NCBI GenBank assembly: GCA_028289675.1
Contig: JANQOL010000815.1
Span: forward strand, 1-45,713
Origin: Pirellulaceae bacterium
Lineage (GTDB): Bacteria > Planctomycetota > Planctomycetia > Pirellulales > Pirellulaceae
DNA: 45,713 bases
Direction: 5' to 3'
Part shown: one piece after another, positions 11,487 to 21,198 of the stretch
Layout of the letters: the number at the start of each line of letters is the position of its first letter
Numbering within the stretch: position 1 is the stretch's first letter
The notes under the pieces: model-generated
The model's input: the letters and a program-made list of their open reading frames with translations, nothing else
Databases searched by the model: none
Told to the model about the DNA's origin: nothing
Position numbers and translations under genes: made by a program

Positions 11487-12902
11487 GTGAGAACAGCAGG
11501 CTGTTGGTTGGGACTGGCAATTTACCTAGTTGGTGTATCAGGACTAGGTAGTCCGACTTTGAATGCGGCCGATATCGGGGGCTCGCTTCAAGTATCGAAG
11601 GACGGTCGACGCCTCGAACAGGCGAACGGCGAGCCGTTTTTCTGGCTGGGGGACACTGCTTGGACGCTCTTTGCAAATCTGAATCGAGAAGAAGTTCGCG
11701 AGTACCTCGACACACGAAAGCGACAGGGATTCACGGTTATTCAAGCCAACGTGCTAGCTTGGGCCGCGGACGATAAGAACCGATACGGCAACACGGCGTT
11801 TATCGATCGTGATCCAGCGAAGTGGAACGAAGCTTATTGGCAGCACGTGGACTTTGTGATCGAAGAGATCGTGAAGCGCGACATGGTCATCGCCTTGCTT
11901 CCGTGTTGGGCCCGCACGTACATCGAAGAACGTCATGGCGCAGAGGTTGACAAGATCTTTACTGATCGCCCGCAGGTCGCCAAAGTGTACGCGAAGAAGC
12001 TTGGCGAGCGCTACCAAGCATACCGCAACATCATTTGGATCTTAGGGGGCGACACGTGGCCCGCTCAGCATGACGTGTACGACGCATTGGCGGAAGGACT
12101 CACGGAAGGCTATGGCGACGGAGATCCCAATGGCATTCTCATCAGCTTTCACCCCAAAGGCGGCACCTACCGACCTCCGGCAACTTCCACGGCGGAGTTC
12201 TATCACGATAAACCGTGGCTCGACTTCAACATGATTCAGTCGGGTCACGCCCTTGGCAATCGCAACTTCGAACGCATTGCAGCCGACTATGCCAAGTCGC
12301 CCATCAAGCCTACGATCGAATCTGAACCGTGCTATGAAGGCCATCCTATCAAGCACGATTTTGACAACGGCGAATTCGCTGCCTCGCATGTTCGCCGTCG
12401 CGCCTACTGGTCGCTCCTAGCAGGAGGATTTGGCTTCACGTATGGCGCCAACGGCGTCTGGCAATTCGCAACCGAAGACGACAACCACATCGTCGAGGAA
12501 TGGTTTAAATACACCTGGCGCGAGGCGCTGAAGTTTGAGGGAGCGGGCGATATGATTCATGTACGCAACCTGTTCGAGAGACTTCACGCCAATTCCGCTT
12601 GGGAACCCAGCAACACCCTTTTGACCACTAGCCCAGACGATATCGACAGCCATCAACAAGCAGCAATATCGGATACTGGGCAAATCCTTGTCTACTGCAC
12701 GAGCGCTCGTCCAGTGGCGATCAACGCTGCCAAGACGAAGCATGACAGGTACTCCGTGAAATGGTTCAACCCACGAAACGGCACCTATCGCAATTCAGCA
12801 GAATCAGGACGTTTGGGTGAGCAATCAACGTACAATCCACCATCGGAAACGCCGAACGAAGACTGGTTGTTGATACTCACCCCGATTTCTCGGTCGCCGT
12901 AG
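11487..12902 (+). CDS. Apiosidase-like (DUF4038) secreted glycoside hydrolase
   Basis: 471 residues from GTG 11487, with a purine-rich GGGGC before the start. A signal peptide (to about residue 28, ...LNAADIGG) is followed by the DUF4038/GH140-like (beta/alpha)8 barrel, recognised by NGEPFFWLGDTAWTLFANL and RKRQGFTVIQANVL. Candidate catalytic residues are Asp189 in WILGGDTWPA and Glu278/Glu280 in IESEPCYEG, matching the positions of the acid pair in GH140. From about residue 395 a short C-terminal beta domain (DTGQILVYCTSARPVAINA ... VKWFNPRNGTY) resembles the putative collagen-binding domain usually attached to DUF4038. It should act outside the cytoplasm on a branched plant or algal polysaccharide. 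The convergent sulfatase supports a role in polysaccharide use. Confidence 0.88.
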   Translation: MRTAGCWLGLAIYLVGVSGLGSPTLNAADIGGSLQVSKDGRRLEQANGEPFFWLGDTAWTLFANLNREEVREYLDTRKRQGFTVIQANVLAWAADDKNRYGNTAFIDRDPAKWNEAYWQHVDFVIEEIVKRDMVIALLPCWARTYIEERHGAEVDKIFTDRPQVAKVYAKKLGERYQAYRNIIWILGGDTWPAQHDVYDALAEGLTEGYGDGDPNGILISFHPKGGTYRPPATSTAEFYHDKPWLDFNMIQSGHALGNRNFERIAADYAKSPIKPTIESEPCYEGHPIKHDFDNGEFAASHVRRRAYWSLLAGGFGFTYGANGVWQFATEDDNHIVEEWFKYTWREALKFEGAGDMIHVRNLFERLHANSAWEPSNTLLTTSPDDIDSHQQAAISDTGQILVYCTSARPVAINAAKTKHDRYSVKWFNPRNGTYRNSAESGRLGEQSTYNPPSETPNEDWLLILTPISRSP

Positions 12903-13032
12903 CGTGAGCTGGGACAGGCATCGATCGTCGCCTGTGACGCGCTTCCGTATGTGAGTCATCGACAACACTGCGCTGGCACGAGACTGCGTTGGCAGTGACG
13001 AATTGGTCGTCGTTGGTGTGTGCGCTGCGGGT

Positions 13033-14424
13033 TCAACGCGGCCAGCCTCCAAGCTGTGGTGTGGCGGTACGCTGCGTATCGGCGTACCACGACTTGAGTC
13101 TTCTGAGCATGTCGGCCGCCCGCTCAGGTTGCTCGGCAGCAAGGTCCATCTTTTCGGATGGGTCTTGATCGAGTCGGTATAGTTCAAGCTGCTCGTTCTC
13201 AAAGCTGCCCTGGCGAGCCTTGGGATGATGTACCACCAGTTTCCACTTTCCGTCGCGCATCGCTTCCGCGCGAGCGCCGTTGTTGCCTAGCGAGGCCCAG
13301 AACAGCGAGCGATCGTTGGGGACCTCGCCGTGTAGAAGAAGCTGCGATAGATCGATTCCGTCCATCGGTCGATCTGTATGTGGTTCCAAACCGGCAAGAG
13401 ACAACAACGTGGGCATCACATCGATCGAGATGGTCGGTGAATCGCTTTCGCTCCCCGCCGCAATTCTGCCGGGCCACCAGGCGATACAGGGTACTTTGTG
13501 GCCACCCTCGTAGACGCTGCCTTTGTTACCTCGCAATTCAGGACTGCCGCTGGGGAAGTCGTAGGCTGCCGCACCGTTGTCGGAAAAAAACAGCACCACG
13601 GTCTTGCGATCAATTCCGAGGCTCACCAGTTTGTCGCGAATCTGCCCGACACCTTCGTCGATGGGCAGCGTCATGCCGCGATACTTATCAATACGTTCTT
13701 CGAAGTCTGCAGGTTTCCAGCGGTCCCAACCATCCTCTTCGGTTCTGCGCACCGGATCGCCGCGCACCTGCACCGGGTTGTGGATTGCCAGATGCGGAAT
13801 GTACAGACAGAACGGCCTTTCGCGATTTCGCTCGATGAAATTGATCGCATACTGATTGATCAGATCGGTGACGTACCCTGTCTCTTCTGTTTGTTGGCGT
13901 CCATGCCACCAGTCATGTTCGCCGTGGTCACCCACGTGACTGATAAAATCGATGTTGCCACTGTGGTAGCCGATGAACTCATCAAATCCATGGTTCTGGG
14001 GATGATAGACTTCCGAGTTGTGGACGTAGCCTTGATGCCACTTGCCGATCAAGGCCGTGGCATACCCCTCCGACTGCAGCCTCTCGGCAAACGTCACTTC
14101 GACTTCTTGCAGTCCTTTCCGATGTTCCGGATGATCGTGCTGCGGATGGATCACAGCTTCGATCCCGGCCCGCTGCTGATATCGACCGGTTAGCAAACCG
14201 GTCCGAGTTGGCGAACAGACGGTACCCGAAGAGTGGAAATCGGTGAGCCGCATACCTTCGGCGGCGAGACGATCGATTTCAGGCGTGTTGAAATACGGAT
14301 TTCCAAAACAGCTGACGCCCGCATACCCCATGTCGTCAACCATGATGATCACGAAGTTAGGACGATCGTCAGCCGTGGCCAGCGATCCGGAGATCAACAA
14401 GAGCAAAGTGACTAGTCGTTTCAT
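13033..14424 (-). CDS. Sulfatase (arylsulfatase-like), complete
   Basis: 463 residues from ATG 14424; the frame extends further upstream, but the signal peptide MKRLVTLLLLISGSLATADD marks this start. The core opens with PNFVIIMVDDMGYAGVSCFG (metal-binding Asp30/Asp31). The signature is CSPTR (Cys70 to Arg74), a CxPxR motif with Cys converted to formylglycine, followed by TGLLTGRYQQRAG. GKWHQGYVHNS and FFSDNGAAAYD supply further active-site Lys/His and Asp-Asn residues. It ends with the usual small C-terminal domain (LYRLDQDPSEKMDLA). The length is typical of S1-family sulfatases. It is an exported enzyme removing sulfate from a carbohydrate, convergent with the DUF4038 glycosidase. Confidence 0.94.
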   Translation of the reverse strand: MKRLVTLLLLISGSLATADDRPNFVIIMVDDMGYAGVSCFGNPYFNTPEIDRLAAEGMRLTDFHSSGTVCSPTRTGLLTGRYQQRAGIEAVIHPQHDHPEHRKGLQEVEVTFAERLQSEGYATALIGKWHQGYVHNSEVYHPQNHGFDEFIGYHSGNIDFISHVGDHGEHDWWHGRQQTEETGYVTDLINQYAINFIERNRERPFCLYIPHLAIHNPVQVRGDPVRRTEEDGWDRWKPADFEERIDKYRGMTLPIDEGVGQIRDKLVSLGIDRKTVVLFFSDNGAAAYDFPSGSPELRGNKGSVYEGGHKVPCIAWWPGRIAAGSESDSPTISIDVMPTLLSLAGLEPHTDRPMDGIDLSQLLLHGEVPNDRSLFWASLGNNGARAEAMRDGKWKLVVHHPKARQGSFENEQLELYRLDQDPSEKMDLAAEQPERAADMLRRLKSWYADTQRTATPQLGGWPR

Positions 14425-14584
14425 TTCTTCAGCACCAGCGAACAGTAGAGTCATTTCGAAAATCGGCTCGTCAGCAATGCTGCCGGAGAGCGCTCCCGAC
14501 GGCCACACAAATCGGTCTCTCACCCAAACCAAGTAACGGTAGGGATATCATGTCTTGGCGTAGTTCTCAACTGGCACTGACAGT

Positions 14585-17500
14585 CTAGCGCTCACCCAGC
14601 AACGCTTGCAGTTCCAAATACAACCAGGTCGCTTCGCGTGGATAGGGTGCCGAAACGTCCGTCGGAACACCGATGCTTTGGAAAATCTGCCGCGCTGCGG
14701 ACTTTCGTCCAAGTCCGAAATGGGCCCTGGCCAGGATGACATCTTGTTCGAAAGCATAGGCGTCCGCTGAGGTCTCAGGACGATTGTGAAGCAGTTCGAT
14801 GGCCGCTTCAAGTTTGCCGGCCCGCAGCAACGCAACAGCGAATGTGGACCGCACCACGGGCGTCATCTGCTCCGATTCTTCTGTCTGTGCTATATGCTGG
14901 GCAAGCTGCAGTACACGTTGCTGATCTTCTGGATCAATGGGGCCCAAACAGGATAGCCAAATGTGGCGACGGTTGTCATGGAAGTCATATTGGCGATGAA
15001 TTGGCACCCAATCCTTTAGACGTTGCTTGATAAAACGCCCATACTCTTCGTCCGCGCCAAGGGTTAGCAACAGCTGAGCAAACCGTTTCGCGTGATTGAT
15101 GTCAAAGCAATGCGTTTCGAAGAATCTACGGTAAAACGTAGCGGCTCTCTCCAGTTTTTTTCTTCGAAATTCGAGCCCGGCAAACCAAGGTAGCCAGACT
15201 GGGTCATTGCAAATTTCTCCGGCTCGATTCCACAGCGGTTCACTTTGTTCGCTGCCGGTCAAGGCCGATACCGCGGAAGCGAGTTCCCTAGTCACCGCCC
15301 AGTCATCCGGATCGAGCTTGGACAACTGCCCCCAGCACCATTTGGCTCGCTGCCACTGTTTCTCTTTGGTACACAAGAGTCCCAACTGAAACAGGTTGCC
15401 ACTCAGACGCTTGGCTGGTTCATTTCCGTTCGCTTGACGCAGTTGCTGAAGGACTGCATCCGCATGGGAGAATTGGTCGCTGATGATTGCCACCACCAAC
15501 TCAAACCACTGAGCGTCCCAGCCCTGATCCCACTGGCTCAGTTTATTGAAGGCGGCTGGGAAGTTGCCAGTTTCAGCACAATTAAGAACCGTCAATCGCT
15601 CCAGTGTCTGTTGATTCGGCGATGGCAAAGGACCAAACATTCGATTGCTCTCGCCGGTCGCTGGCTTTTCAGAGAGCGAATCCACCGAAGGCCAATGGTC
15701 AGGAGAGAGAGTTTGCAGCTGCAAGGACGAATTGACTTGATAGCCACTCAGTCGATTCACCTGACGACCGATCACATCCACGCCGCCCTCGATGGGGTCA
15801 GCAATGCTCCAGTGCAACACCAAGCCATTTGTGGCCACCATGGAAAACTGGTTCGAACTCTTATCAAAGTGCAAACCCGCGATCGGTTGATTGACGTTCA
15901 GCAGAGGGCCAAGCGCAACCCCGGTTTGAACATCACGGAACTGCACTTGGCCGCGCGCCGATGCCGTAGCCAACACACTGCCCTGGTGGCCGAAAGCCAG
16001 TGCAACGATTTCATCATCGGAACGAATCGGTGGGCCGACGAGGCGACGTTCTGCGAGATCAAAGACGGAGACTTCACTAGCCTGTGTGCAAGCAGCCACC
16101 AAGTTTCTTTGTTGGGCCCATAGACGAATGCGTTGGTCCACCCCGGTCTGCCACACCAGGCGCCGCGTGCCTGTGGCATCATCTAGCAAGTAGAACGAGT
16201 GATCCGCCAGCGCTAACAATTCGCCGCCGTCGCTGACGAAGTTGCCGAGCACCACTCGAACCGAGTCGCAGGGCACTACGATAGGCGGTGTCGCACTGTC
16301 ACGAAGATCCAAAATGGTTACCGACGATTGCCCCGCTGCTTCTCTCGAAGTTCCGACCCACAATTGGCTCTCTTTGATTTGAAACGACCATGGCACGCCG
16401 TCAACGTGTAGGGCAGGACGCGTTTCTGTTGCGTTTCTGACGTCCCAGAACCGAATGTTTCCGTGTTGATCACCAACGACTAAGGTCTGATCGTCGGGAA
16501 GAAATGAAACGGCACCGATGGTTCCGGTATGCACTATGGGTTCGGTCGCGACTTGGCCACTTGCCGCGTTCCACAGGACCACGGTTCCACCAATCCCAGT
16601 GGTGTGGTCAATGGCTGTGGCAATCATGGAATCGTCGTGACTAATTGCAAATCGTTGCAGCATGTAAGGCTGGATGAGAGGGCGGCACACTCCTGAACCC
16701 GTCGCACGGCTAAGGACCAGCAAGTTTTCACCACTGGGAACGACTGCCAGTTCGCCTGATGGTGAGAACGTAGCGTGTATTTGATCTCGAGGGACAGGTG
16801 GCAGACGTGCCGAAAAACGGCCGATTCGATCATCGTCGACTTGAGGTGGCAGACGCTCCGGTAGTCGATACATACCATCGGCAGTCACGGTCACTTGCCC
16901 AGTACGACTGAGCTGTTGATAGTCGATGCGTGGCGGAAGCCGGAGAACACGCTGCCCGTTGACTGGGTTTATCAAAGACCCAGCTTTGCCTTTTTCCTCC
17001 ACTAACACCAGCTCACCCTGACGCTGAAGCGACAGCTCCTGCGACCTCCATTCGTCCAACGAGCAAATCACGGCACCTGTCGGAACATCCACCAACTCGA
17101 GCGGCGGCTGTTGGTCACCTTCACGCAGAGCTTCCAGTTGGATTCGGCTGCGCGTTTCCGGTGCATGGATGCGACCAAAGTGATGCGGTCGCTGATCCTG
17201 CGGGTCGATCTCGTCTAAGGTATCAGTGTTCCAAATCGACTGACTGTCCGAGAAAAATTCGCCATCATCGAGTAGACAAAGGGTCTTACCCCAAAAGCTC
17301 CCTGGTCCTGCGATGTGTTGTCCGGCTTTAAGATCCCATACGTGAACGAACGACTCCAGTCGAGTCAGAACACGCCCTCTATTGGCAATAAGGCAATCTA
17401 CTCTCTCAGGCAGGCCGGGGAATCGATTGATCTCTCCGATAAGTTTGCCTGTTTTGGTGTTCCAAGCATGCATCTCGCTTCGCCAGCTGGAGCCGCGCGG

Positions 17501-19417
17501 AAGTTTGGCAAGCGAAACCAAGTACTGTTGCTGGCGATCGAACCACACGCGCAGTGGTTCGTGTGGTAGCTCGACGACGTGCTTTGGCGTTTCTCTCATC
17601 GCCAGGTCCCACTCCAGTACGGAGCTGCCATCTATCTTCAGTAAGACTTCTCGCTGATTGTCTAGAAACAATTGGTGGTCGTGGACCAGCAGACGTTCGA
17701 TCGCGTAGGGCGCCCAGGCATTCAGGTTGGTTCGAATCACGCGTTCCATTGCGTCGATGCGTCGCCGCAGGTTCGTGGATTGGTACTCACTTGCCACAGG
17801 CAACGACTGGAGAGCATTTAGCATCCACGCCAAGCCAATATTAACCTCACCTGACTCCGCATACTCCAGCCCTTTTTCCAAGGTCAACGCCGATTCACGC
17901 AAGCGCGAGTTGTCCCGTTCTCGACGTGCAATCCCGTCGGCAGCCTGCGCTTTTTCAGTCGCTTGGCGCGCCGCCACCGTTTCCTTCTTCAAGGCGCCTT
18001 GGGTAACTAACAGAGTACGATTGGAGTTCGTGGATTCACGCCACTTCCACGTGGTTGTTGCGATTCCAAGGGCCATGACCCCGAACACGCACGCGACAAG
18101 TGACGCCACCGTAGCGTTGTTTTGGCACCAACGCCAGCCGCGCTGTAGACGGCCAATCGGCCTGGAAAGAATCGGTTGATTGGAAAGGAAGCGTTCCAAT
18201 TCCTCCGCCAATAGCAGAGCGCTCGGAAAACGGCGTTCAGGACGTTTCTGCAAACATCGCAAGCAAATCGTTTCCACGTCTTGAGGAATGTTGGCGACCA
18301 ATGCGCGTGGTGGCAACACTTCGTCGCGTTGCACCGCCAGTAGAGTGGCTACTGGAGTCGATTCGAGAAACGGTGGACGGCCAGTCAACAAGAAATAGAG
18401 GATGGCCCCCAGTGCATACACGTCGGTGGTTGGTCCCGTCTCTCGGTTCTTTCCATCGGCTTGTTCGGGTGACATAAACTGCGGCGTTCCAAGCACGGCA
18501 CCAGTTACCGTCAGATTCGAGCCTGCGGAAACGTCTTTGGCCAAGCCAAAATCCGAAATTTTCAGGATGGCCGACTCCGCTCGATCCGGAAACACGATCG
18601 AACTTGAAAAACCATCTCCGGATATATTGCTGGCTGATGACGCCGATGCAAGCATCGGCTTCGTCTGGATCAAGATGTTGCCTGGCTTCAAATCACGATG
18701 CACAATCCCTTGTTGGTGTGCTTCATGCATTGCCAATGCCAGCTGCTTGAGGCAAGCAGCAGCCTGTTTGGGAGGAAGTGGCTGCCCACCCAGAAAGCTG
18801 CCTAGGTCGGTCCCGTCTACGTACTCCATCGCCATGTACGGAAAACCGTCGTGCTCACCCGCCTCGTAGACACGTACTACGTTTTCCAGTTGCAAGCGAG
18901 CGGCCGTCTCTGCTTCTTGGAGAAAACGCTGCTTGACTAGCTGGGATGCATAGCTGGCCGCATGCAAGACTTTAACAGCCACCGTACGCTTGAGACGCAG
19001 ATCCTCGGCCAAGTAGACGACACCCATCCCACCGCGCCCAATTTCGCGCTCAATCTGAAAACCAGCAATCTTCTCGGGTAGTGGATGAGTTGCATCAGGT
19101 GCATCTAAGTGTATTTTGTCGCTCCGCTCCGATTCCACTCGGAGCTCTTGAAAGGCTGTTGTAACGACTTCGTGAGATCTGGGAAAACGTTTGAGACATT
19201 GACGTTCGGCACTCTGCAGCGCAGTATCCGGTTGCCCAACATACTGGATGGCGATCAATTCGCTTAACAACACGTCTTGCAGCGAACTGGGCGCCTGCTC
19301 AATCCAGACTTCTAACGGCTCCGTGGAAGCACCGTCGTGCATCGCTTCCTCAAATCGCTCGCAGATCGAGTCGAGGATCTCCAGCTGGCTGTTGGAAAGT
19401 TCGTTGTACATGCCCAT
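14585..19417 (-). CDS. Receptor-like Ser/Thr protein kinase with WD40 and TPR regions
   Basis: About 1610 residues from ATG 19417 (GTG 19423 and ATG 19411 are alternatives). An N-terminal helical region (1-115) typical of planctomycete kinases precedes a Hanks-type kinase domain. It has glycine loop GRGGMGVVYLAE, Lys149 in VAVKVLHA, catalytic VHRDLKPGN (His240 onward) and DFG at 289, so it is catalytically complete. One membrane helix (ATVASLVACVFGVMALGIAT, about 435-460) is followed by a coiled coil, then a long beta-propeller part with WD-like repeats (GAVSFLPDDQTLVVGDQHGNIRFWDV, VALAFGHQGSVLATASARGQVQFRDV). TPR-like helices follow from about 1290 to the end. It is divergent from the ECF sigma gene at 19681, a kinase/sigma pairing well known in planctomycetes, so it probably controls that sigma factor by phosphorylation. 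Confidence 0.93.
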   Translation of the reverse strand: MGMYNELSNSQLEILDSICERFEEAMHDGASTEPLEVWIEQAPSSLQDVLLSELIAIQYVGQPDTALQSAERQCLKRFPRSHEVVTTAFQELRVESERSDKIHLDAPDATHPLPEKIAGFQIEREIGRGGMGVVYLAEDLRLKRTVAVKVLHAASYASQLVKQRFLQEAETAARLQLENVVRVYEAGEHDGFPYMAMEYVDGTDLGSFLGGQPLPPKQAAACLKQLALAMHEAHQQGIVHRDLKPGNILIQTKPMLASASSASNISGDGFSSSIVFPDRAESAILKISDFGLAKDVSAGSNLTVTGAVLGTPQFMSPEQADGKNRETGPTTDVYALGAILYFLLTGRPPFLESTPVATLLAVQRDEVLPPRALVANIPQDVETICLRCLQKRPERRFPSALLLAEELERFLSNQPILSRPIGRLQRGWRWCQNNATVASLVACVFGVMALGIATTTWKWRESTNSNRTLLVTQGALKKETVAARQATEKAQAADGIARRERDNSRLRESALTLEKGLEYAESGEVNIGLAWMLNALQSLPVASEYQSTNLRRRIDAMERVIRTNLNAWAPYAIERLLVHDHQLFLDNQREVLLKIDGSSVLEWDLAMRETPKHVVELPHEPLRVWFDRQQQYLVSLAKLPRGSSWRSEMHAWNTKTGKLIGEINRFPGLPERVDCLIANRGRVLTRLESFVHVWDLKAGQHIAGPGSFWGKTLCLLDDGEFFSDSQSIWNTDTLDEIDPQDQRPHHFGRIHAPETRSRIQLEALREGDQQPPLELVDVPTGAVICSLDEWRSQELSLQRQGELVLVEEKGKAGSLINPVNGQRVLRLPPRIDYQQLSRTGQVTVTADGMYRLPERLPPQVDDDRIGRFSARLPPVPRDQIHATFSPSGELAVVPSGENLLVLSRATGSGVCRPLIQPYMLQRFAISHDDSMIATAIDHTTGIGGTVVLWNAASGQVATEPIVHTGTIGAVSFLPDDQTLVVGDQHGNIRFWDVRNATETRPALHVDGVPWSFQIKESQLWVGTSREAAGQSSVTILDLRDSATPPIVVPCDSVRVVLGNFVSDGGELLALADHSFYLLDDATGTRRLVWQTGVDQRIRLWAQQRNLVAACTQASEVSVFDLAERRLVGPPIRSDDEIVALAFGHQGSVLATASARGQVQFRDVQTGVALGPLLNVNQPIAGLHFDKSSNQFSMVATNGLVLHWSIADPIEGGVDVIGRQVNRLSGYQVNSSLQLQTLSPDHWPSVDSLSEKPATGESNRMFGPLPSPNQQTLERLTVLNCAETGNFPAAFNKLSQWDQGWDAQWFELVVAIISDQFSHADAVLQQLRQANGNEPAKRLSGNLFQLGLLCTKEKQWQRAKWCWGQLSKLDPDDWAVTRELASAVSALTGSEQSEPLWNRAGEICNDPVWLPWFAGLEFRRKKLERAATFYRRFFETHCFDINHAKRFAQLLLTLGADEEYGRFIKQRLKDWVPIHRQYDFHDNRRHIWLSCLGPIDPEDQQRVLQLAQHIAQTEESEQMTPVVRSTFAVALLRAGKLEAAIELLHNRPETSADAYAFEQDVILARAHFGLGRKSAARQIFQSIGVPTDVSAPYPREATWLYLELQALLGER

Positions 19418-19680
19418 TCTCACACTCGGGATGGTTTCCGAGCTCCAACATCACCAAACGCAATGAGCAATACTAATTCGCCTGCAAGCAGACCATGAAC
19501 GACTTCCGGCCAGAATTGCTGCTAGTTCAGCGACCTGCCGTAGCGGCCAACATTTTCAACCGTGCGTGTTTCTTCAATGATGGCCCATCGCGTGCAATGA
19601 TGATAAGATAGAGGATTCGATTGGTGCAACGGCGAGGAGAGTGGCCTTCGATCCGCCAATGGCAGCGTGAGCTCCTCTCT

Positions 19681-20292
19681 ATGATTGACGATTCCCCCGT
19701 TAGCCTCTGGATTGACGAGTTGAAACGCGGCGAGCCGGCGGCCGCCGAAAAAATCTGGCAACACTTCGTCTCACGTCTCTGCGATGTCGCACGGAAGAAG
19801 CTAACTCCCGCGACACGGCGTGTCTATGACGAAGAAGATGCCGCACAAAGCGCGTTTCACAGCTTGTGTGCCGGGATTACGAACGGCAGATTCCCCAATC
19901 TATCCGACCGAGAAAGTCTGTGGCGTTTGCTGGTGGTGATTACCTCGCGCAAGGTCAGCCACCGGCATCGATACGATCGGCAGGCGTGTCGAGACATCGG
20001 ACGCACAGCAACAGACAGTGTGTTTCAGCCGGCCAACGATGCGCCTCCGCACGTCGACTTGCCGTCGCGCGAACCGACACCGGAGTTCAGTGCGGAATTC
20101 GTCGACACTTGTGAAAAACTGTTCGGTGCTCTGCAAGATCCGCTGCTACACCGCATCGGGCAGCTGAAGATTGAAGGTTATGGTGACGACGAAATCGCCC
20201 AGCACGTCGGTTTCTCCCGACGTACGGTGCAGCGGAAAATAGAGCGTATTCGCCGGATCTGGATCGAGATGGCGGACGGCCAAACCCCGTAG
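19681..20292 (+). CDS. ECF-family RNA polymerase sigma factor
   Basis: 203 residues from ATG 19681; a TTG at 19621 would add 20 residues without homology to the family. It belongs to the planctomycete ECF group (Sigma70_ECF type). Region 2 is seen in SLWIDELKRGEPAAAEKIWQHFV and YDEEDAAQSAFHSLC. A long linker and then region 4 follow, with the helix-turn-helix DDEIAQHVGFSRRTVQRKIERI. It directs transcription of a small regulon. The divergent giant kinase (19417) is its probable regulator, and the collar-protein operon starting 275 bases downstream is a plausible target, though no shared promoter motif could be shown by eye. Confidence 0.88.
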   Translation: MIDDSPVSLWIDELKRGEPAAAEKIWQHFVSRLCDVARKKLTPATRRVYDEEDAAQSAFHSLCAGITNGRFPNLSDRESLWRLLVVITSRKVSHRHRYDRQACRDIGRTATDSVFQPANDAPPHVDLPSREPTPEFSAEFVDTCEKLFGALQDPLLHRIGQLKIEGYGDDEIAQHVGFSRRTVQRKIERIRRIWIEMADGQTP

Positions 20293-20419
20293 TGCTCCGT
20301 AACCGTCTCATGAGTCGATTCTCTGAAGTTCTACTCCCACGCCAGTTGAGTCGCTGAAAAAACTCTGGGAAAAGGACGCGTCGCGTTGTCGCAATCGCGA
20401 AACCGATGGGCATAGGTCT

Positions 20420-20492
20420 GTAGGCACCCGCAATTTGTAGCCCGTTCACTCACCGCTAGTGCGGGTCGCACGGAGAGTGAGGCCGTGCCTAC
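20420..20492. repeat. Imperfect inverted repeat between sigma factor and collar operon
   Basis: Outer arms GTAGGCAC (20420-20427) and GTGCCTAC (20485-20492) are perfect complements. An inner pair CACTCaCCG / CGGaGAGTG is separated by about 15 bases. The cruciform-like structure has no T-tract, so it is not a typical intrinsic terminator. It may be a dispersed planctomycete intergenic palindrome, or a regulatory element for the gene at 20568. The rest of 20293-20567 shows nothing else recognisable. Confidence 0.5.
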
Positions 20493-20567
20493 CAGTAAAG
20501 ACGGTGCGCCCGGACGTTCGCTAGAGCGCCTCATCAACGGTGGAACTTGTAGTTCAGGATACAGCCG

Positions 20568-21155
20568 ATGGACATTATGGAACCATTCTTCATGGGACAG
20601 ATTGAACCATGGAGTGGCACTCGCGTACCCAAGGGGTGGATGCTATGCAACGGCGATCTACTGGACATTGCATCGCATTCAGCTCTGTTTTCTATTCTTG
20701 GGACTTACTACGGAGGAGACGGCCGCATCACGTTCGGACTACCGAAGCTACGTGGTCGTGTCGTGGTTCACACCGGGCAAGATCAGCCGCCAAACTTGCA
20801 GCCCAAACATCTGGGCGAAATGGGTGGCGTCGAAACTCGCGAGATGTCCGTTTCCAACATGCCTGCGCATACGCACAACCTGACGTTTCAAGAGAATCCA
20901 CCTTTCGCCCTGATGGGAACCACGGAGGAAGCGGATCTGACCCTGCCCGACGGTGCATCGCTGGCAGATGCATCCGATGTCGAGCCCTATTCTGAGAACA
21001 CGCCTGGTACGCCCCTCGCCAAGAACGCGGCCTTTGTTGAAGCTCAAGGCGAAGTCGGTTTTACAGGCGGAGGCCAAGCGTTCACCAACGAACAACCTTA
21101 TCTGGTCGTCAACTACCTGATCGCCATTGAAGGGCCTTACCCCAGTCGCGCTTGA
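20568..21155 (+). CDS. Phage tail collar-domain protein (Mdp-type), copy 1
   Basis: 195 residues; ATG 20568 has CAGGA eight bases upstream, and a second ATG at 20577 (MEPFF) matches the start of copy 3. The single collar domain (PF07484) shows the classic order: GQIEPWSGTRVPKGWMLCNGDLL, LFSILGTYYGGDGRITFGLPKLRGRV, then LGEMGGVETREMSVSNMPAHTHNL, a variable acidic loop, and the closing NEQPYLVVNYLIAIEGPYPS. Such proteins are related to phage tail-fibre tips but occur as stand-alone bacterial genes, often in threes (microcystin-dependent protein family). Their function is not established. First of three tandem paralogues, 44 bases before the next. Confidence 0.9.
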   Translation: MDIMEPFFMGQIEPWSGTRVPKGWMLCNGDLLDIASHSALFSILGTYYGGDGRITFGLPKLRGRVVVHTGQDQPPNLQPKHLGEMGGVETREMSVSNMPAHTHNLTFQENPPFALMGTTEEADLTLPDGASLADASDVEPYSENTPGTPLAKNAAFVEAQGEVGFTGGGQAFTNEQPYLVVNYLIAIEGPYPSRA

Positions 21156-21198
21156 TGAACCTGATTTGAGATCAAATACATTTGAGGAGTGGCTCGCG

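Noticed and set aside
13498..14193. 231-codon plus-strand frame antisense to the second sulfatase
   Set aside because: The sulfatase on the other strand has all catalytic motifs, and this frame is its mirror image in codon phase.
15245..16123. 292-codon plus-strand frame inside the large kinase gene
   Set aside because: It is antisense to a continuous domain-rich protein, has shadow-frame composition, and shows no recognisable domain or start signal.
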